The notes beneath the pieces were generated by a model. That model had not been told where the DNA came from. It saw nothing but the letters and a program-made list of their open reading frames with translations, and ran no database searches. Source: DASSJT01 sp963715025 (lineage in GTDB: Bacteria > Actinomycetota > Actinomycetes > Actinomycetales > Dermatophilaceae). Taken from it: 64,000 bases of DNA. The stretch spans positions 310,001 to 374,000 of the forward strand of contig CAVQQQ010000001.1 of assembly GCA_963715025.1 (NCBI GenBank), given 5' to 3'. Positions 30,654 to 38,909 of the stretch are shown in pieces (positions within the stretch are counted from its first letter, which is position 1; each line of letters opens with the position of its first letter). The position numbers and the translations under genes were made by a program.

Positions 30654-30784
30654 CACGGCATACCCGCTCGTCCAGCACCCACGGTCGCCCAAGCACGGCT
30701 CACCGAACACCTGGCCGCAGGCTGACCAGCCCGGTTCACCACCGGAGGTTTCATCGCCTCCCAGGACTCAGCCCGTATGCCGTG
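30654..30784. repeat. Inverted pair of the GTATGCCG word between thiolase and epimerase
   Basis: CACGGCATAC (30654-30663) and GTATGCCGTG (30775-30784) are perfect 10-bp inverted copies 111 bases apart, in a non-coding gap. Confidence 0.6.
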
Positions 30785-30795
30785 CGGTCGTCTCC

Positions 30796-30801
30796 TAGGC
30801 T
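30796..30801 (+). promoter_or_regulatory. Putative -10 box of the epimerase gene (leaderless)
   Basis: TAGGCT, 7 bases before ATG 30809; there is no ribosome-binding site. Confidence 0.55.
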
Positions 30802-30808
30802 CGACTCC

Positions 30809-31246
30809 ATGAGCGAGCCCCTCACCTCCCTGTTCACCGCCATCGACCACGTCGGGGTCGCCGTGCCCGACCTCGACTCGGCCATCGCGTTCTACCGCGA
30901 CACCTATGGCATGCGCCTGGCCCATCAGGAGGTCAACGAGGAACAGGGAGTTCGCGAGGCGATGATGGCTGTCGGCGACTCGGGCTCGCATGTCCAGCTC
31001 CTGGCTCCTCTGACCCAGGAGTCGACCATCGCCAAGTTCCTCGACCGCTCGGGCCCGGGCGTCCAGCAGGTGGCCTACCGGGTGGAGGACATTGATGCCG
31101 TCAGCGTGACACTTCGGGAGCGGGGCTTGCGGCTGCTCTACGACACGCCCAAGCGCGGGACCTCGAACTCGCGGGTCAACTTCATCCACCCCCGCGACGC
31201 GGGCGGGGTCCTGGTCGAGCTGGTCGAACCGTCGGGGGAACACTGA
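30809..31246 (+). CDS. mce: Methylmalonyl-CoA (ethylmalonyl-CoA) epimerase
   Basis: 145 aa, glyoxalase/VOC fold. Interconverts (R)- and (S)-forms of methylmalonyl-CoA, and in the ethylmalonyl-CoA pathway also ethylmalonyl-CoA. Metal ligands are visible: H in TAIDHVGVAV (start), H in SGSHVQLLAPL, Glu in VLVELVEPSGEH (end). The start MSEPLTSLFTAIDHVGVAVP is supported by the -10 box 7 bases upstream. About 200 bases before ccr on the same strand. Confidence 0.93.
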   Translation: MSEPLTSLFTAIDHVGVAVPDLDSAIAFYRDTYGMRLAHQEVNEEQGVREAMMAVGDSGSHVQLLAPLTQESTIAKFLDRSGPGVQQVAYRVEDIDAVSVTLRERGLRLLYDTPKRGTSNSRVNFIHPRDAGGVLVELVEPSGEH

Positions 31247-31453
31247 GGCCGCGACGCCACCAGTCCGGCCAGGCGGGTCGCCCAGGGGCAAGCCGGGCTC
31301 GTGAGCCAGGTCATCACGTGACCGTTGCCTCACTGCGCCCGTCACGCCGAGGGCACCGCACTACTCTCGAGTAGGCCATGTGCGCCGGGCCGCCACGGAA
31401 GGGGCGCACCGGCGCTGACCCATTGACCAGGCGAGGCCGAGGAGTCACCACCC

Positions 31454-32794
31454 ATGCAGCAGATCCGCGACGCGATCCTGTCCGGCGACCGGAGCCCGGA
31501 GACCTACGCCAGCCTCCCGATTCCCGAGTCCTACCGCGGCGCCACCGTGCACAAGGACGAGGTGGACATGTTCGAGGGCATGGCCACCAGGGACAAGGAC
31601 CCCCGCAAGTCGCTGCACATCGACAACGTGCCCGTTCCCGAGCTGGCCCCGGGCGAGGCGCTCGTCGCCGTCATGGCCAGCGCGATCAACTACAACACGG
31701 TGTGGACCTCGATCTTCGAGCCTCTTCCGACGTTCGGCTTCCTGGAGCGCTATGGGCGCACGTCGGAGTTCGCCAAGCGCCATGACCTCCCCTACCACGT
31801 AGTCGGATCCGACCTCGCCGGAGTCGTCCTGCGCACGGGGCCAGGCGTGACCAAGTGGAAGCCCGGCAGGGAAGTGGTCGCCCACTGCCTGTCTGTCGAG
31901 CTCGAGGACGCCGACGGCCACAACGACACGATGCTCGACCCGCAGCAGCGGATCTGGGGATTCGAGACCAACTTCGGCGGCCTTGCCGAGCTGGCGATCG
32001 TCAAGGCCAACCAGCTGATGCCCAAGCCGGCCCACCTGTCCTGGGAGGAGGCGGCGGCCCCCGGCCTGGTGAACAGCACGGCATACCGCCAGCTCATCTC
32101 CAAGAACGGCGCCGCGATGAAACTCGGCGACCGGGTCCTGATCTGGGGAGCCTCTGGCGGCCTGGGCTCCTACGCGACCCAGATGGCCCTGGCCGGCGGC
32201 GCCACGCCCGTGTGTGTCGTCTCCTCCCCGGAGAAGGCCCGGATCTGCCGCGCCATGGGTGCGGAGCTGATCATCGACCGCAACGCCGAGGGCTACCGGT
32301 TCTGGAACGACGACAACACAGCACAGAACCCCAAGGAGTGGCAGCGGCTCGGCAAGAAGATCCGGGAGCTCACCGGCGGGTACGACGTGGACATCGTCTT
32401 CGAGCACCCTGGGCGCGAGACCTTCGGCGCGAGCGTCTACGTCGCACGCAAGGGCGGCACCATCGTGACCTGTGCGTCGACGTCGGGCTACCTGCACGAA
32501 TACGACAACCGATACCTGTGGATGAACCTCAAGCGCATTGTCTCCTCCCACTTCGCCAACTACCGCGAGGCCTGGGAGGCCAACGAGCTCATCAGGCGCG
32601 GCCTCATCCACCCGACCTTGTCCAAGACGTACGCGCTGGAGGAGGTAGGCCAGGCTGCGCTGGACGTCCACCGGAACGCCCACCAGGGCAAGGTGGGCGT
32701 CCTCACGCTGAGCCCACAACCGGGGCTGGGAGTGACCGACCCGGAGCAGCGCGCCCACTTCTCAGACGCGATCAACCGCTTCCGCGACGCCTGA
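31454..32794 (+). CDS. ccr: Crotonyl-CoA carboxylase/reductase
   Basis: 446 aa, MDR superfamily. Reductively carboxylates crotonyl-CoA with NADPH and CO2 to (2S)-ethylmalonyl-CoA, the defining step of the ethylmalonyl-CoA pathway. The CO2-binding residues described for Kitasatospora Ccr (N81, F170, E171, H365) are matched by N81 (SAINYNTVW), F170-E171 (WGFETNFGG) and H366 (VSSHFANY). The NADPH motif is WGASGGLGSYATQMA. The start has GAGGAG about 9 bases upstream. A gap of 207 bases separates it from the epimerase gene and contains TACTCT, a possible own promoter. Confidence 0.96.
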   Translation: MQQIRDAILSGDRSPETYASLPIPESYRGATVHKDEVDMFEGMATRDKDPRKSLHIDNVPVPELAPGEALVAVMASAINYNTVWTSIFEPLPTFGFLERYGRTSEFAKRHDLPYHVVGSDLAGVVLRTGPGVTKWKPGREVVAHCLSVELEDADGHNDTMLDPQQRIWGFETNFGGLAELAIVKANQLMPKPAHLSWEEAAAPGLVNSTAYRQLISKNGAAMKLGDRVLIWGASGGLGSYATQMALAGGATPVCVVSSPEKARICRAMGAELIIDRNAEGYRFWNDDNTAQNPKEWQRLGKKIRELTGGYDVDIVFEHPGRETFGASVYVARKGGTIVTCASTSGYLHEYDNRYLWMNLKRIVSSHFANYREAWEANELIRRGLIHPTLSKTYALEEVGQAALDVHRNAHQGKVGVLTLSPQPGLGVTDPEQRAHFSDAINRFRDA

Positions 32795-32812
32795 CGCGCG
32801 CGCAACCATGGC

Positions 32813-32845
32813 CGCAGGGCGCCCCACACCGTAGGACGCCCTGCG
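32813..32845. terminator. Hairpin after ccr
   Basis: CGCAGGGCG and its complement, 9 bp perfect, 15-base loop, just after the ccr stop. No U-run. Confidence 0.45.
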
Positions 32846-32898
32846 CGTCAGGTCGTGCGCCCGGCATTAGGGTTCTCGGCGGGAGGTGTTGACGACAC

Positions 32899-34161
32899 AT
32901 GCTGAACCGGTGGAGAGAGTTCCGGCGCCACCAGCTGGAGGTGCTCCGCGAGAGCAATCGTCCCGTCGCGTCCGAGGACGACAACGGCCAGCTCGAGCAG
33001 GATCTCCTCAGTGACGTCCTGCGCCGCCATGTCGGCCACGAAGGCCACGACGGCCCGACCCCTCCGGCTTCGACCGAGCCACAGGCGGAGCCTGACCTTC
33101 CGTACGGAAGGCTCGGCCGCCCGATCAACAAGCAGTCTCCCTTCTACCTCGGCTTCGTCGGTGCCCTGGGCGCATTGGTGGCCATCGGCCTCTGGCACTC
33201 CCTGGGCAGGCTCGCGACCGTTCTGACGATCCTGCTCATCGCCCTCTTCCTCACGCTTTCGCTCAATCCGCTGGTGGAGGGACTCGTCTCCCGGGGACTG
33301 CGCCGTCCCGCCGCTGTCGCCGTCGTGTTCGCCGGGCTGGTCGTCATCTTCACCCTGATCGGACTGGTCGTCGTCCCGCCAGTGGTCCAGCAGGGCGCCG
33401 ATCTGGCCACCAACGCGTCCACCTACTTCGACCACCTGCTCCAGAACCGGTTCGTCCAGGAAGCCGACCGCAACTTCCACGTCATCGATCGGCTCCAGGC
33501 CGAGCTCAGCAAGCGCCTCGCCGACGGGGCGTTCATGAGCCAGGTCTTCGGCGGCGTCCTGGGGGCGAGCCGCGCGGTGGCCTCTGGCATCTTCCAGACC
33601 CTCACCATCCTGATCCTGACCCTGTACTTCCTCGGCTCACTCCCCAAGGTCAAGCAGGCGGCATACGGCATGGTGCCCGCGTCCCGACGGCCACGGGTCA
33701 TCTCCCTGTCGGAGGAGATCATGCGGCGCACGGGGTCGTACGCCATCGGCCAGGCCATCGTGGCCGCGGTCAACGCGGCGATGTCGTGGCTCATGATGAC
33801 GATCGTCGGCATACCGTATGCCGCGGTGCTGGCCGTGGCGGTCGGCATCCTCGGGCTCGTGCCGATGGTCGGCGCAACGCTCGGGGCCGCCGTGGTCACG
33901 ATCGTCGCGTTCTTCGACGAGCCGCGCAAAGCCCTCATCGCAGTGATCTACTACGTGGTCTACCAGCAGGTCGAGAACTACCTGATCGCTCCGCGGGTCA
34001 TGCAGCGCACCATCTCTGTGCCGGGCGCCGTGACCGTCGTTGCGGCCCTCGCCGGCGGCACCCTCCTCGGCCTCCTGGGTGCGCTGCTGGCGATCCCGGT
34101 CGCGGCCGGCCTCCTGCTGCTCTACGAAGAGGTCGTTCTCCCCCGCCAGCGGCGGGTCTGA
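32899..34161 (+). CDS. AI-2E/PerM-family membrane transporter
   Basis: 420 aa. An N-terminal hydrophilic stretch of about 80 residues precedes about eight membrane helices. These include FVGALGALVAIGLWHSLG, VLTILLIALFLTLSLNPLVEGL, AVAVVFAGLVVIFTLIGLVVV and, at the end, VTVVAALAGGTLLGLLGALLAIPVAAG. The soluble loop after helix three and GLVPMVGATLGA match the family once called AI-2 exporters; the substrate here is unknown. An unusual palindrome lies at 33808-33822. Confidence 0.88.
   Translation: MLNRWREFRRHQLEVLRESNRPVASEDDNGQLEQDLLSDVLRRHVGHEGHDGPTPPASTEPQAEPDLPYGRLGRPINKQSPFYLGFVGALGALVAIGLWHSLGRLATVLTILLIALFLTLSLNPLVEGLVSRGLRRPAAVAVVFAGLVVIFTLIGLVVVPPVVQQGADLATNASTYFDHLLQNRFVQEADRNFHVIDRLQAELSKRLADGAFMSQVFGGVLGASRAVASGIFQTLTILILTLYFLGSLPKVKQAAYGMVPASRRPRVISLSEEIMRRTGSYAIGQAIVAAVNAAMSWLMMTIVGIPYAAVLAVAVGILGLVPMVGATLGAAVVTIVAFFDEPRKALIAVIYYVVYQQVENYLIAPRVMQRTISVPGAVTVVAALAGGTLLGLLGALLAIPVAAGLLLLYEEVVLPRQRRV
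33808..33822. repeat. 15-bp palindrome of two back-to-back GTATGCC words in a gene
   Basis: GGCATACCGTATGCC is perfectly palindromic around a central C. It is read as codons GGC ATA CCG TAT GCC, using ATA and TAT, both uncommon in this GC-rich genome. Confidence 0.75.
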
Positions 34162-34173
34162 CCGGCCGCGCGC

Positions 34174-34950
34174 TCAGGCCAGTGGCGAGGGCTCCTTCTC
34201 CATCGGACCCGCCCACGTGGTCGGCAGGGGTTCGCGCCCGGGGGCGACCCGGGCCACGACCTCGTTGAGCACCCGCTGCACGTAGGGTTCTCCGACCCAG
34301 AGGTGCTTGGCTCCCTCGACTCCCACGACCTGCGCCTGCGGGATTGCCGCGAAACGGGTGCGCGCCTCGTCGGGCCGCAGGTAGTCGTCGAACTCGGGCA
34401 CGAGCGCCACCACGGGCTTGCCCGAGTCGGCCCAGACCTGCAGGTGCTCGGGGCTGGAGTAGCGCAGCGGCGGGCTGAGCAGGATCGCTCCCTCGACCGA
34501 CGGGTCGCAGCCGTACATGAGCGCCAGGTCAGTGCCGAAGGACCAACCGACCAGCCAGCGACGCGGCAGGAGCGGCTGCTCGTGGAACTCGGCGTACTCG
34601 ATGGCGGCTGCCACGTCGAAACGCTCGGAGACGGCTCCGTCGAAGGTTCCCTGCGACCGCCCCCGTGGTGACATCACACTCCTCAGGTTGAACCGGAGCA
34701 CCGCGAGGTCGGCGAGCGCAGGCAGCCGGTAGGACGCCTTCTTGAAGACGTGGCTGTCCATGAAGCCGCCATGCGTCGGCAGCGGGTGCAGCGTGACCAG
34801 CGTGGCCACGGGGTCGCGCTCGAGCGGCAGGGCGAGCTCGCCCACCAGGGTGAGTCCGTCGGCGGTGTGCAGCTGGATGTCCTGGCGACGGGCCGGAAGG
34901 ATGGAGCCGGCGCGGATCTGGGCCGCGGCCGGTCTGGTGTGGTGACTCAA
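34174..34950 (-). CDS. Alpha/beta-hydrolase
   Basis: 258 aa. Oxyanion region LHPLPTHGGFMDSHVF, nucleophile in VGWSFGTDLALMYG (around residue 138), acid in VPEFDDYLRP, His in VEGAKHLWVGEP. It resembles KANL3/Tex30-like and dienelactone-like hydrolases of unknown substrate. The start overlaps the stop of the small Zn-site gene (34947-34950), so they are translationally coupled. Converges with the AI-2E gene with only 12 bases between. Confidence 0.8.
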   Translation of the reverse strand: MSHHTRPAAAQIRAGSILPARRQDIQLHTADGLTLVGELALPLERDPVATLVTLHPLPTHGGFMDSHVFKKASYRLPALADLAVLRFNLRSVMSPRGRSQGTFDGAVSERFDVAAAIEYAEFHEQPLLPRRWLVGWSFGTDLALMYGCDPSVEGAILLSPPLRYSSPEHLQVWADSGKPVVALVPEFDDYLRPDEARTRFAAIPQAQVVGVEGAKHLWVGEPYVQRVLNEVVARVAPGREPLPTTWAGPMEKEPSPLA

Positions 34951-35246
34951 CGAATGGCACCTCGGGAATGTCTGCGGTCGCGTGCGGCCCAGCAGGGGTC
35001 GTGCCAGTGGCGCCGGTCGTCGACCCCGCCGGCGCCGTCAGCCGGCCACACCACGACGTGGGGCGTGCCGGGGGCGATCTGCTGCTGGCACCCCGGGCAC
35101 AGGTACGAGCGCTCGGAGGAGGCCCCGGTCAGGCGTCGCACGAACCACTCGCCACCGGCATACCACTCCCGCTGGGGGATCCCGCCTCGAAGGCGGTCCA
35201 GGTCGAGCGGCGCGTCGTCACGGCGACGACGGTTGGCTCGGGGCAT
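34947..35246 (-). CDS. Small conserved protein with a Cys/His metal site
   Basis: 99 aa, basic N-terminus (MPRANRRRRDD). CPGCQQQI followed about 35 residues later by HWHDPCW gives a CxxC...H/C set that could bind Zn, like a degenerate HNH or treble-clef site. Similar short actinobacterial proteins are often labelled ATP/GTP-binding, but I see no P-loop. Coupled to the downstream hydrolase. Confidence 0.7.
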   Translation of the reverse strand: MPRANRRRRDDAPLDLDRLRGGIPQREWYAGGEWFVRRLTGASSERSYLCPGCQQQIAPGTPHVVVWPADGAGGVDDRRHWHDPCWAARDRRHSRGAIR

Positions 35247-35302
35247 GGGCCCATTCTCTCACTCTGACCCAGTCAGGCCGGTCGGATGCGGCGGGCCGGC
35301 GG

Positions 35303-35336
35303 ATGGGGCGGCAGCGCCCCTGCTCTGCCGCCCCAT
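35303..35336. terminator. Strong hairpin after the 3-hydroxyacyl-CoA dehydrogenase
   Basis: ATGGGGCGGCAG and its complement, 12 bp perfect, 10-base loop, in the 35247-35488 gap. No U-run follows. A single GTATGCCG copy (35454-35461) lies in the same gap, just after the dehydrogenase stop. Confidence 0.5.
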
Positions 35337-35488
35337 GCGGTCCCCTGCCCGCGGACGCCCCCTCCAGCGCCCGCACTTCACATGACGCCGTCAGGGGTTT
35401 CAAGGTTGCGTGCCGAACGTCAAGTTTTGGCGAAGACCCTGCAAAATCCAGGGGTATGCCGGGTGACAACTACACGCCCGGCGCCCGG

Positions 35489-37267
35489 TCAGGCGTAGGT
35501 GCGGAACCCGCGACCGGTCTTGCGGCCGAGGTAGCCGGCCGTGACCAGGTGCTCGAGCAGCGGGGCGGGCGCGAAGCCAGGCTCACGGAACTCGAGATAG
35601 AGCTCGCGCTGGATGGCCAGCGAGACGTCGAGCCCCACCACATCGAGCAGCTCGAACGGCCCCATGGGCAGGCCGCAGCCGGTCTTCATTGCGGTGTCGA
35701 TGTCATCGGCGGTGGCGTAGTTGGCGCTGAGCATCTTGATGGCGTCGTTGAGGTAGGGGAAGAGCAGGGCATTGACGATGAAGCCGGCGCGGTCGCCGCA
35801 CGTCACAGCATGCTTGCCGACCTTCGCGCACAGGTCCTGGACCGTCGCCGTGACATCCTCGGCGGTCGAGACCGTGTGGACCACCTCGACCAGGCGCATG
35901 ATCTGGGCCGGGTTGAAGAAGTGCATCCCGACGACGTCCTGGGGGCGCGAAGTGACCCGCGCGCACTCGACGATGGGCAGCGAGCTGGTCGTCGTGGCAA
36001 GGATCGCACCGGGCTTGCAGATGCGGTCGAGGTCGCGGAAGAGCTCCTGCTTGATCGCGAGGTCCTCGGCAATGGCGTCGACGACGATGTCGACATCCTG
36101 GAGGTCCTCGCGGGACGTGCTGGGATGCACGCGCGTCAGCACGTCGTCGGCTGCTGACTGCTCGAGCTTGCCCCGCTCGACGCCCTTGGCCAGGGACCTC
36201 TGGACCGCCGCGCGCACGTCGTCGAGCTTCTCCTTCGATCGCGCGACGCAGGTGACCGGGTAGCCCGCCTTCGCGAAGACCTCCACGATGCCGGTGGCCA
36301 TCGTGCCCGAGCCGACGACCCCGACCGTTGCGATGTCGCGCAGCGTTACGCCATCCGGAATCCCGTCAGTGGGCGTCTGGTCGTCAGGGACGACCTCGGA
36401 GACCCCCGGGGAGGCGTAGGCGTAGAAGCCCCGTCCGGTCTTGCGGCCCTTCAGGCCGGCACTGACCATCTGCTTGATGATCGGGCTGGGCGCGTGGAGG
36501 CGGTCGCGTCCCTGCTTGTACATCGTGTCGAGGATCTCGTACGCCGTGTCGAGTCCGATGAGGTCGAGCAGCTGCAACGGTCCCATGGGGTAGCCGCACC
36601 CCAGGCGCATGGCGGCGTCGATGTCCTCGCGGCTGGCGTACTTGCCCTCGTACATCGCGACGGCATGGTTGAGGTAGCCGAACAGGAGCGCGTTGGCGAT
36701 GAAGCCCGCCTTGTCGCCGACGACGACCGGCTTCTTGCCCAGTCGCTCGGCGAGGGCCTTGACGTCCTCGAAGACCTCGTCCTCGGTGACGACGGTCTTG
36801 ACAACCTCGACGAACTGGAGCACCGGCGCTGGGTTGAAGAAGTGCATCCCGACGACGCGTTTGGGGTTGCCCGTGGCCACGGCGAGCTCGGTCACCGGCA
36901 GGGACGAGGTGTTGGTGGCGAGGATCGCATCGGGTCCGACGATCGCGTCGACCTTGCCGAAGACCTCCTTCTTCAGGTCGAGGTGCTCGGGCACGGCCTC
37001 GACCACGAGCTGGCAGCCGCTCAGGTCATCGAGGCTGGCGGTGAAGTGGATTCGCCCGATGAGGGCCTGCTCGTCGGCTTCGGTGAGTTTGCCGCGGCTG
37101 ACCGCCCGGCCCGTCGACGTCTTCAGGTGGGCACGGCCGAGCTCGACCGACGCCTCGTCCACCTCGACCGCTACGACCTCGATGCCGTTGCGCGCGAAGA
37201 CCTCGACGATGCCGGCACCCATCGTGCCGAGACCGACCACACCAACCCTGCTGAAGACACGTGCCAT
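35489..37267 (-). CDS. Tandem 3-hydroxyacyl-CoA dehydrogenase (two HBDH modules)
   Basis: 592 aa made of two complete 3-hydroxybutyryl-CoA dehydrogenase units. NAD motifs are VGVVGLGTMGAGIVEVFAR (residue about 6) and VGVVGSGTMATGIVEVFAK (about 315). The catalytic-histidine motif occurs twice (VGMHFFNPAPVL and VGMHFFNPAQIM). Each unit ends with the C-terminal 3HCDH domain (MGPLQLLDLIGLDTAYEIL; MGPFELLDVVGLDVSLAIQ). It would reduce acetoacetyl-CoA or oxidise 3-hydroxyacyl-CoA. No crotonase domain is present. A PaaH-like role in aromatic or fatty-acid breakdown is an alternative to the ethylmalonyl-CoA route. Confidence 0.92.
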   Translation of the reverse strand: MARVFSRVGVVGLGTMGAGIVEVFARNGIEVVAVEVDEASVELGRAHLKTSTGRAVSRGKLTEADEQALIGRIHFTASLDDLSGCQLVVEAVPEHLDLKKEVFGKVDAIVGPDAILATNTSSLPVTELAVATGNPKRVVGMHFFNPAPVLQFVEVVKTVVTEDEVFEDVKALAERLGKKPVVVGDKAGFIANALLFGYLNHAVAMYEGKYASREDIDAAMRLGCGYPMGPLQLLDLIGLDTAYEILDTMYKQGRDRLHAPSPIIKQMVSAGLKGRKTGRGFYAYASPGVSEVVPDDQTPTDGIPDGVTLRDIATVGVVGSGTMATGIVEVFAKAGYPVTCVARSKEKLDDVRAAVQRSLAKGVERGKLEQSAADDVLTRVHPSTSREDLQDVDIVVDAIAEDLAIKQELFRDLDRICKPGAILATTTSSLPIVECARVTSRPQDVVGMHFFNPAQIMRLVEVVHTVSTAEDVTATVQDLCAKVGKHAVTCGDRAGFIVNALLFPYLNDAIKMLSANYATADDIDTAMKTGCGLPMGPFELLDVVGLDVSLAIQRELYLEFREPGFAPAPLLEHLVTAGYLGRKTGRGFRTYA

Positions 37268-37354
37268 GCCCGCGAGTCTCCCAGAGCAGCTATGCCGTCT
37301 GAAGGGCTGGGCGGGGTGACGGTCGCCACCCTGGGCCGCAGGCGTCGGTGCTGG

Positions 37355-37483
37355 TCAGGTGCCGGGGACCGCGGCCAGGCGGACGGGGTCGATGCCGCTC
37401 ATCTCGGACGGCACCGACCCGAGTGCGCACACGATCGCTTCGCACAGCGCAATCGCCGACTCGGCGGTCAGCTCGAGGGCCAC
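37355..37483 (-). CDS. Possible short coding fragment after the dienelactone hydrolase gene
   Basis: An open frame gives VALELTAESAIALCEAIVCA and continues to a stop at 37355. It reads like real protein (amphipathic helix, balanced residues) and extends upstream in frame to NIDLADPERGSSAR. No good start exists before the GTG at 37483, except by extending into the hydrolase gene. It may be a tiny gene or the remnant of a longer one. No family recognised. Confidence 0.3.
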   Translation of the reverse strand: MALELTAESAIALCEAIVCALGSVPSEMSGIDPVRLAAVPGT

Positions 37484-37544
37484 CCGGGCCGAGCTCCCGC
37501 GCTCTGGGTCGGCAAGGTCGATGTTGGGGGGTGTGGTCGGCCGC

Positions 37545-38306
37545 TCAGGCTCCTGTCTGGAGGGTGCGGGCGAAGAAGCCGCTGACGAGGCGCCACCCTT
37601 CGACGGCCGCCTCCACGCGGTAGGACGGGCGGTCAGGCGCGAAGAAGGCGTGGCCGGCTCCCTCGAAGGTGTGGAACTCGTGCGGCTTGCCCGCCTCGGT
37701 GAGCACCCGGTCGAGTTCCTCGATCTCGGTCGGCGCCGGTGACTTGTCCTCCCGGCCGAACAGGCCGAGCAGCGGCGCCGACAGGTTCGGAAGGAATCCC
37801 CGCAGGGTCGGCGGGCGCCAGCTCGACGCCTGGGGCGGGTCCGCGAGCACAAAGGCGCCATAGCAGTCGACGGCGGCCTGCAGGTCGAGCGAGCACGCCG
37901 CCAGAACCGCCTGCCGCCCGCCGGAGCAGAACCCGATCACCCCGACCCTCCCGTTGCTGTGCGCGCGCCCGTGCAGGAAGCTGGCGGCACCCGCGACGTC
38001 CCCGACGAGCCGCTCGTCTGGGACTCCCCCGGCGGCGCGCACGGCGGCCGAGGCATCGTCCGGCAGCGCTCCCGGCGCCTCGCGGTGGTGGAGGTTCGGG
38101 CACACGGCGGCATACCCCATCGACGCGAACCGGCGGGTGATCTCCTTCGTGGCATCGTCGAAGCCGGGCATGTGGTGGATGACCACGACGCCGCCGCGCG
38201 GACCCGGGCCGCTCGGCAGGGCGGCATACGCCTCGATCGCGTCTCCGCCGTGGCCCGTCACCGTTGTGGGGCCGGAAAGGAACTCCTCATCCCTGGGGCT
38301 GCCCAT
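37545..38306 (-). CDS. Dienelactone hydrolase family protein
   Basis: 253 aa from ATG 38306, chosen because AGGAG lies 7 bases upstream; a GTG at 38342 has no such site. Nucleophile Cys in VGVIGFCSGGRQAVLAAC (about residue 120), Asp in LFGREDKSPAPTEI, His in FEGAGHAFF. Family members open dienelactones or related esters in aromatic degradation, but many have unknown substrates. No other aromatic-degradation gene is near. Confidence 0.88.
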   Translation of the reverse strand: MGSPRDEEFLSGPTTVTGHGGDAIEAYAALPSGPGPRGGVVVIHHMPGFDDATKEITRRFASMGYAAVCPNLHHREAPGALPDDASAAVRAAGGVPDERLVGDVAGAASFLHGRAHSNGRVGVIGFCSGGRQAVLAACSLDLQAAVDCYGAFVLADPPQASSWRPPTLRGFLPNLSAPLLGLFGREDKSPAPTEIEELDRVLTEAGKPHEFHTFEGAGHAFFAPDRPSYRVEAAVEGWRLVSGFFARTLQTGA

Positions 38307-38360
38307 CGTCACGCTCCTGTCTCGGGGTGTGCCGGTGGCCACCCGGGCCGGCTCACCCGC

Positions 38361-38765
38361 TCACCAGTCGTAGCCCTCGGAGATCAGCTCGGACTCCATC
38401 GTGAACCGCTGCTCGGGTGTCAGCCCACCGTTGCCAGGGGGCACGGGGATCTCCACGCTGCGGCAGTAGTCGCGCAGCACCTGGTCGTACGCCAGGCGGC
38501 ACACGGCGAGCCGCTCCGCCTTGGAGGGCTGGTCGCCCGCCTCGACCTGGCGCATGGCCTCGCCCATGCGGCGCAACTCCAGGCCGAGCAGGACAGGCGG
38601 CAGCGGCTCGGGTACCGGTCTGCGGCGCTCGGCCCTCGCCTCGAACCAGGCCACCAGGGGCCGCAGGGGCTTGGGCGGCCGGCCGGTGTTGAGCCACCGG
38701 AAAGCGACGAGGGCGGCAGCGACGAGAATCACGACCCCGGCGACGTTGCCAAGAATGGACGCCAC
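38361..38765 (-). CDS. Small membrane-anchored protein, unknown
   Basis: 134 aa. One N-terminal helix (ILGNVAGVVILVAAALVAF, residues 4-22) with a mostly basic, helical cytoplasmic region (RPLVAWFEARAERRRPVPEP). I do not recognise a family. ATG start MASILGNVAG. It lies between the hydrolase gene and the divergent nucS. Confidence 0.65.
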   Translation of the reverse strand: MASILGNVAGVVILVAAALVAFRWLNTGRPPKPLRPLVAWFEARAERRRPVPEPLPPVLLGLELRRMGEAMRQVEAGDQPSKAERLAVCRLAYDQVLRDYCRSVEIPVPPGNGGLTPEQRFTMESELISEGYDW

Positions 38766-38895
38766 GGCTCACTCACCTCAATGTGAGTCTGCGCGATGGG
38801 CCGCGGGGATGCAATGACCTGGGGTATGCCGGGTGGCTCGCGCCGTTCCCGGTACCGGCGCTGCAGGCGCCGGCAGGCGTGTGCGATCAGCCCCG

Positions 38896-38901
38896 TAGAG
38901 T
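38896..38901 (+). promoter_or_regulatory. Putative -10 box of nucS (leaderless)
   Basis: TAGAGT, 8 bases before the GTG at 38910. A GTATGCCG copy lies upstream at 38824-38831. Confidence 0.5.
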
Positions 38902-38909
38902 GGCGGGCT

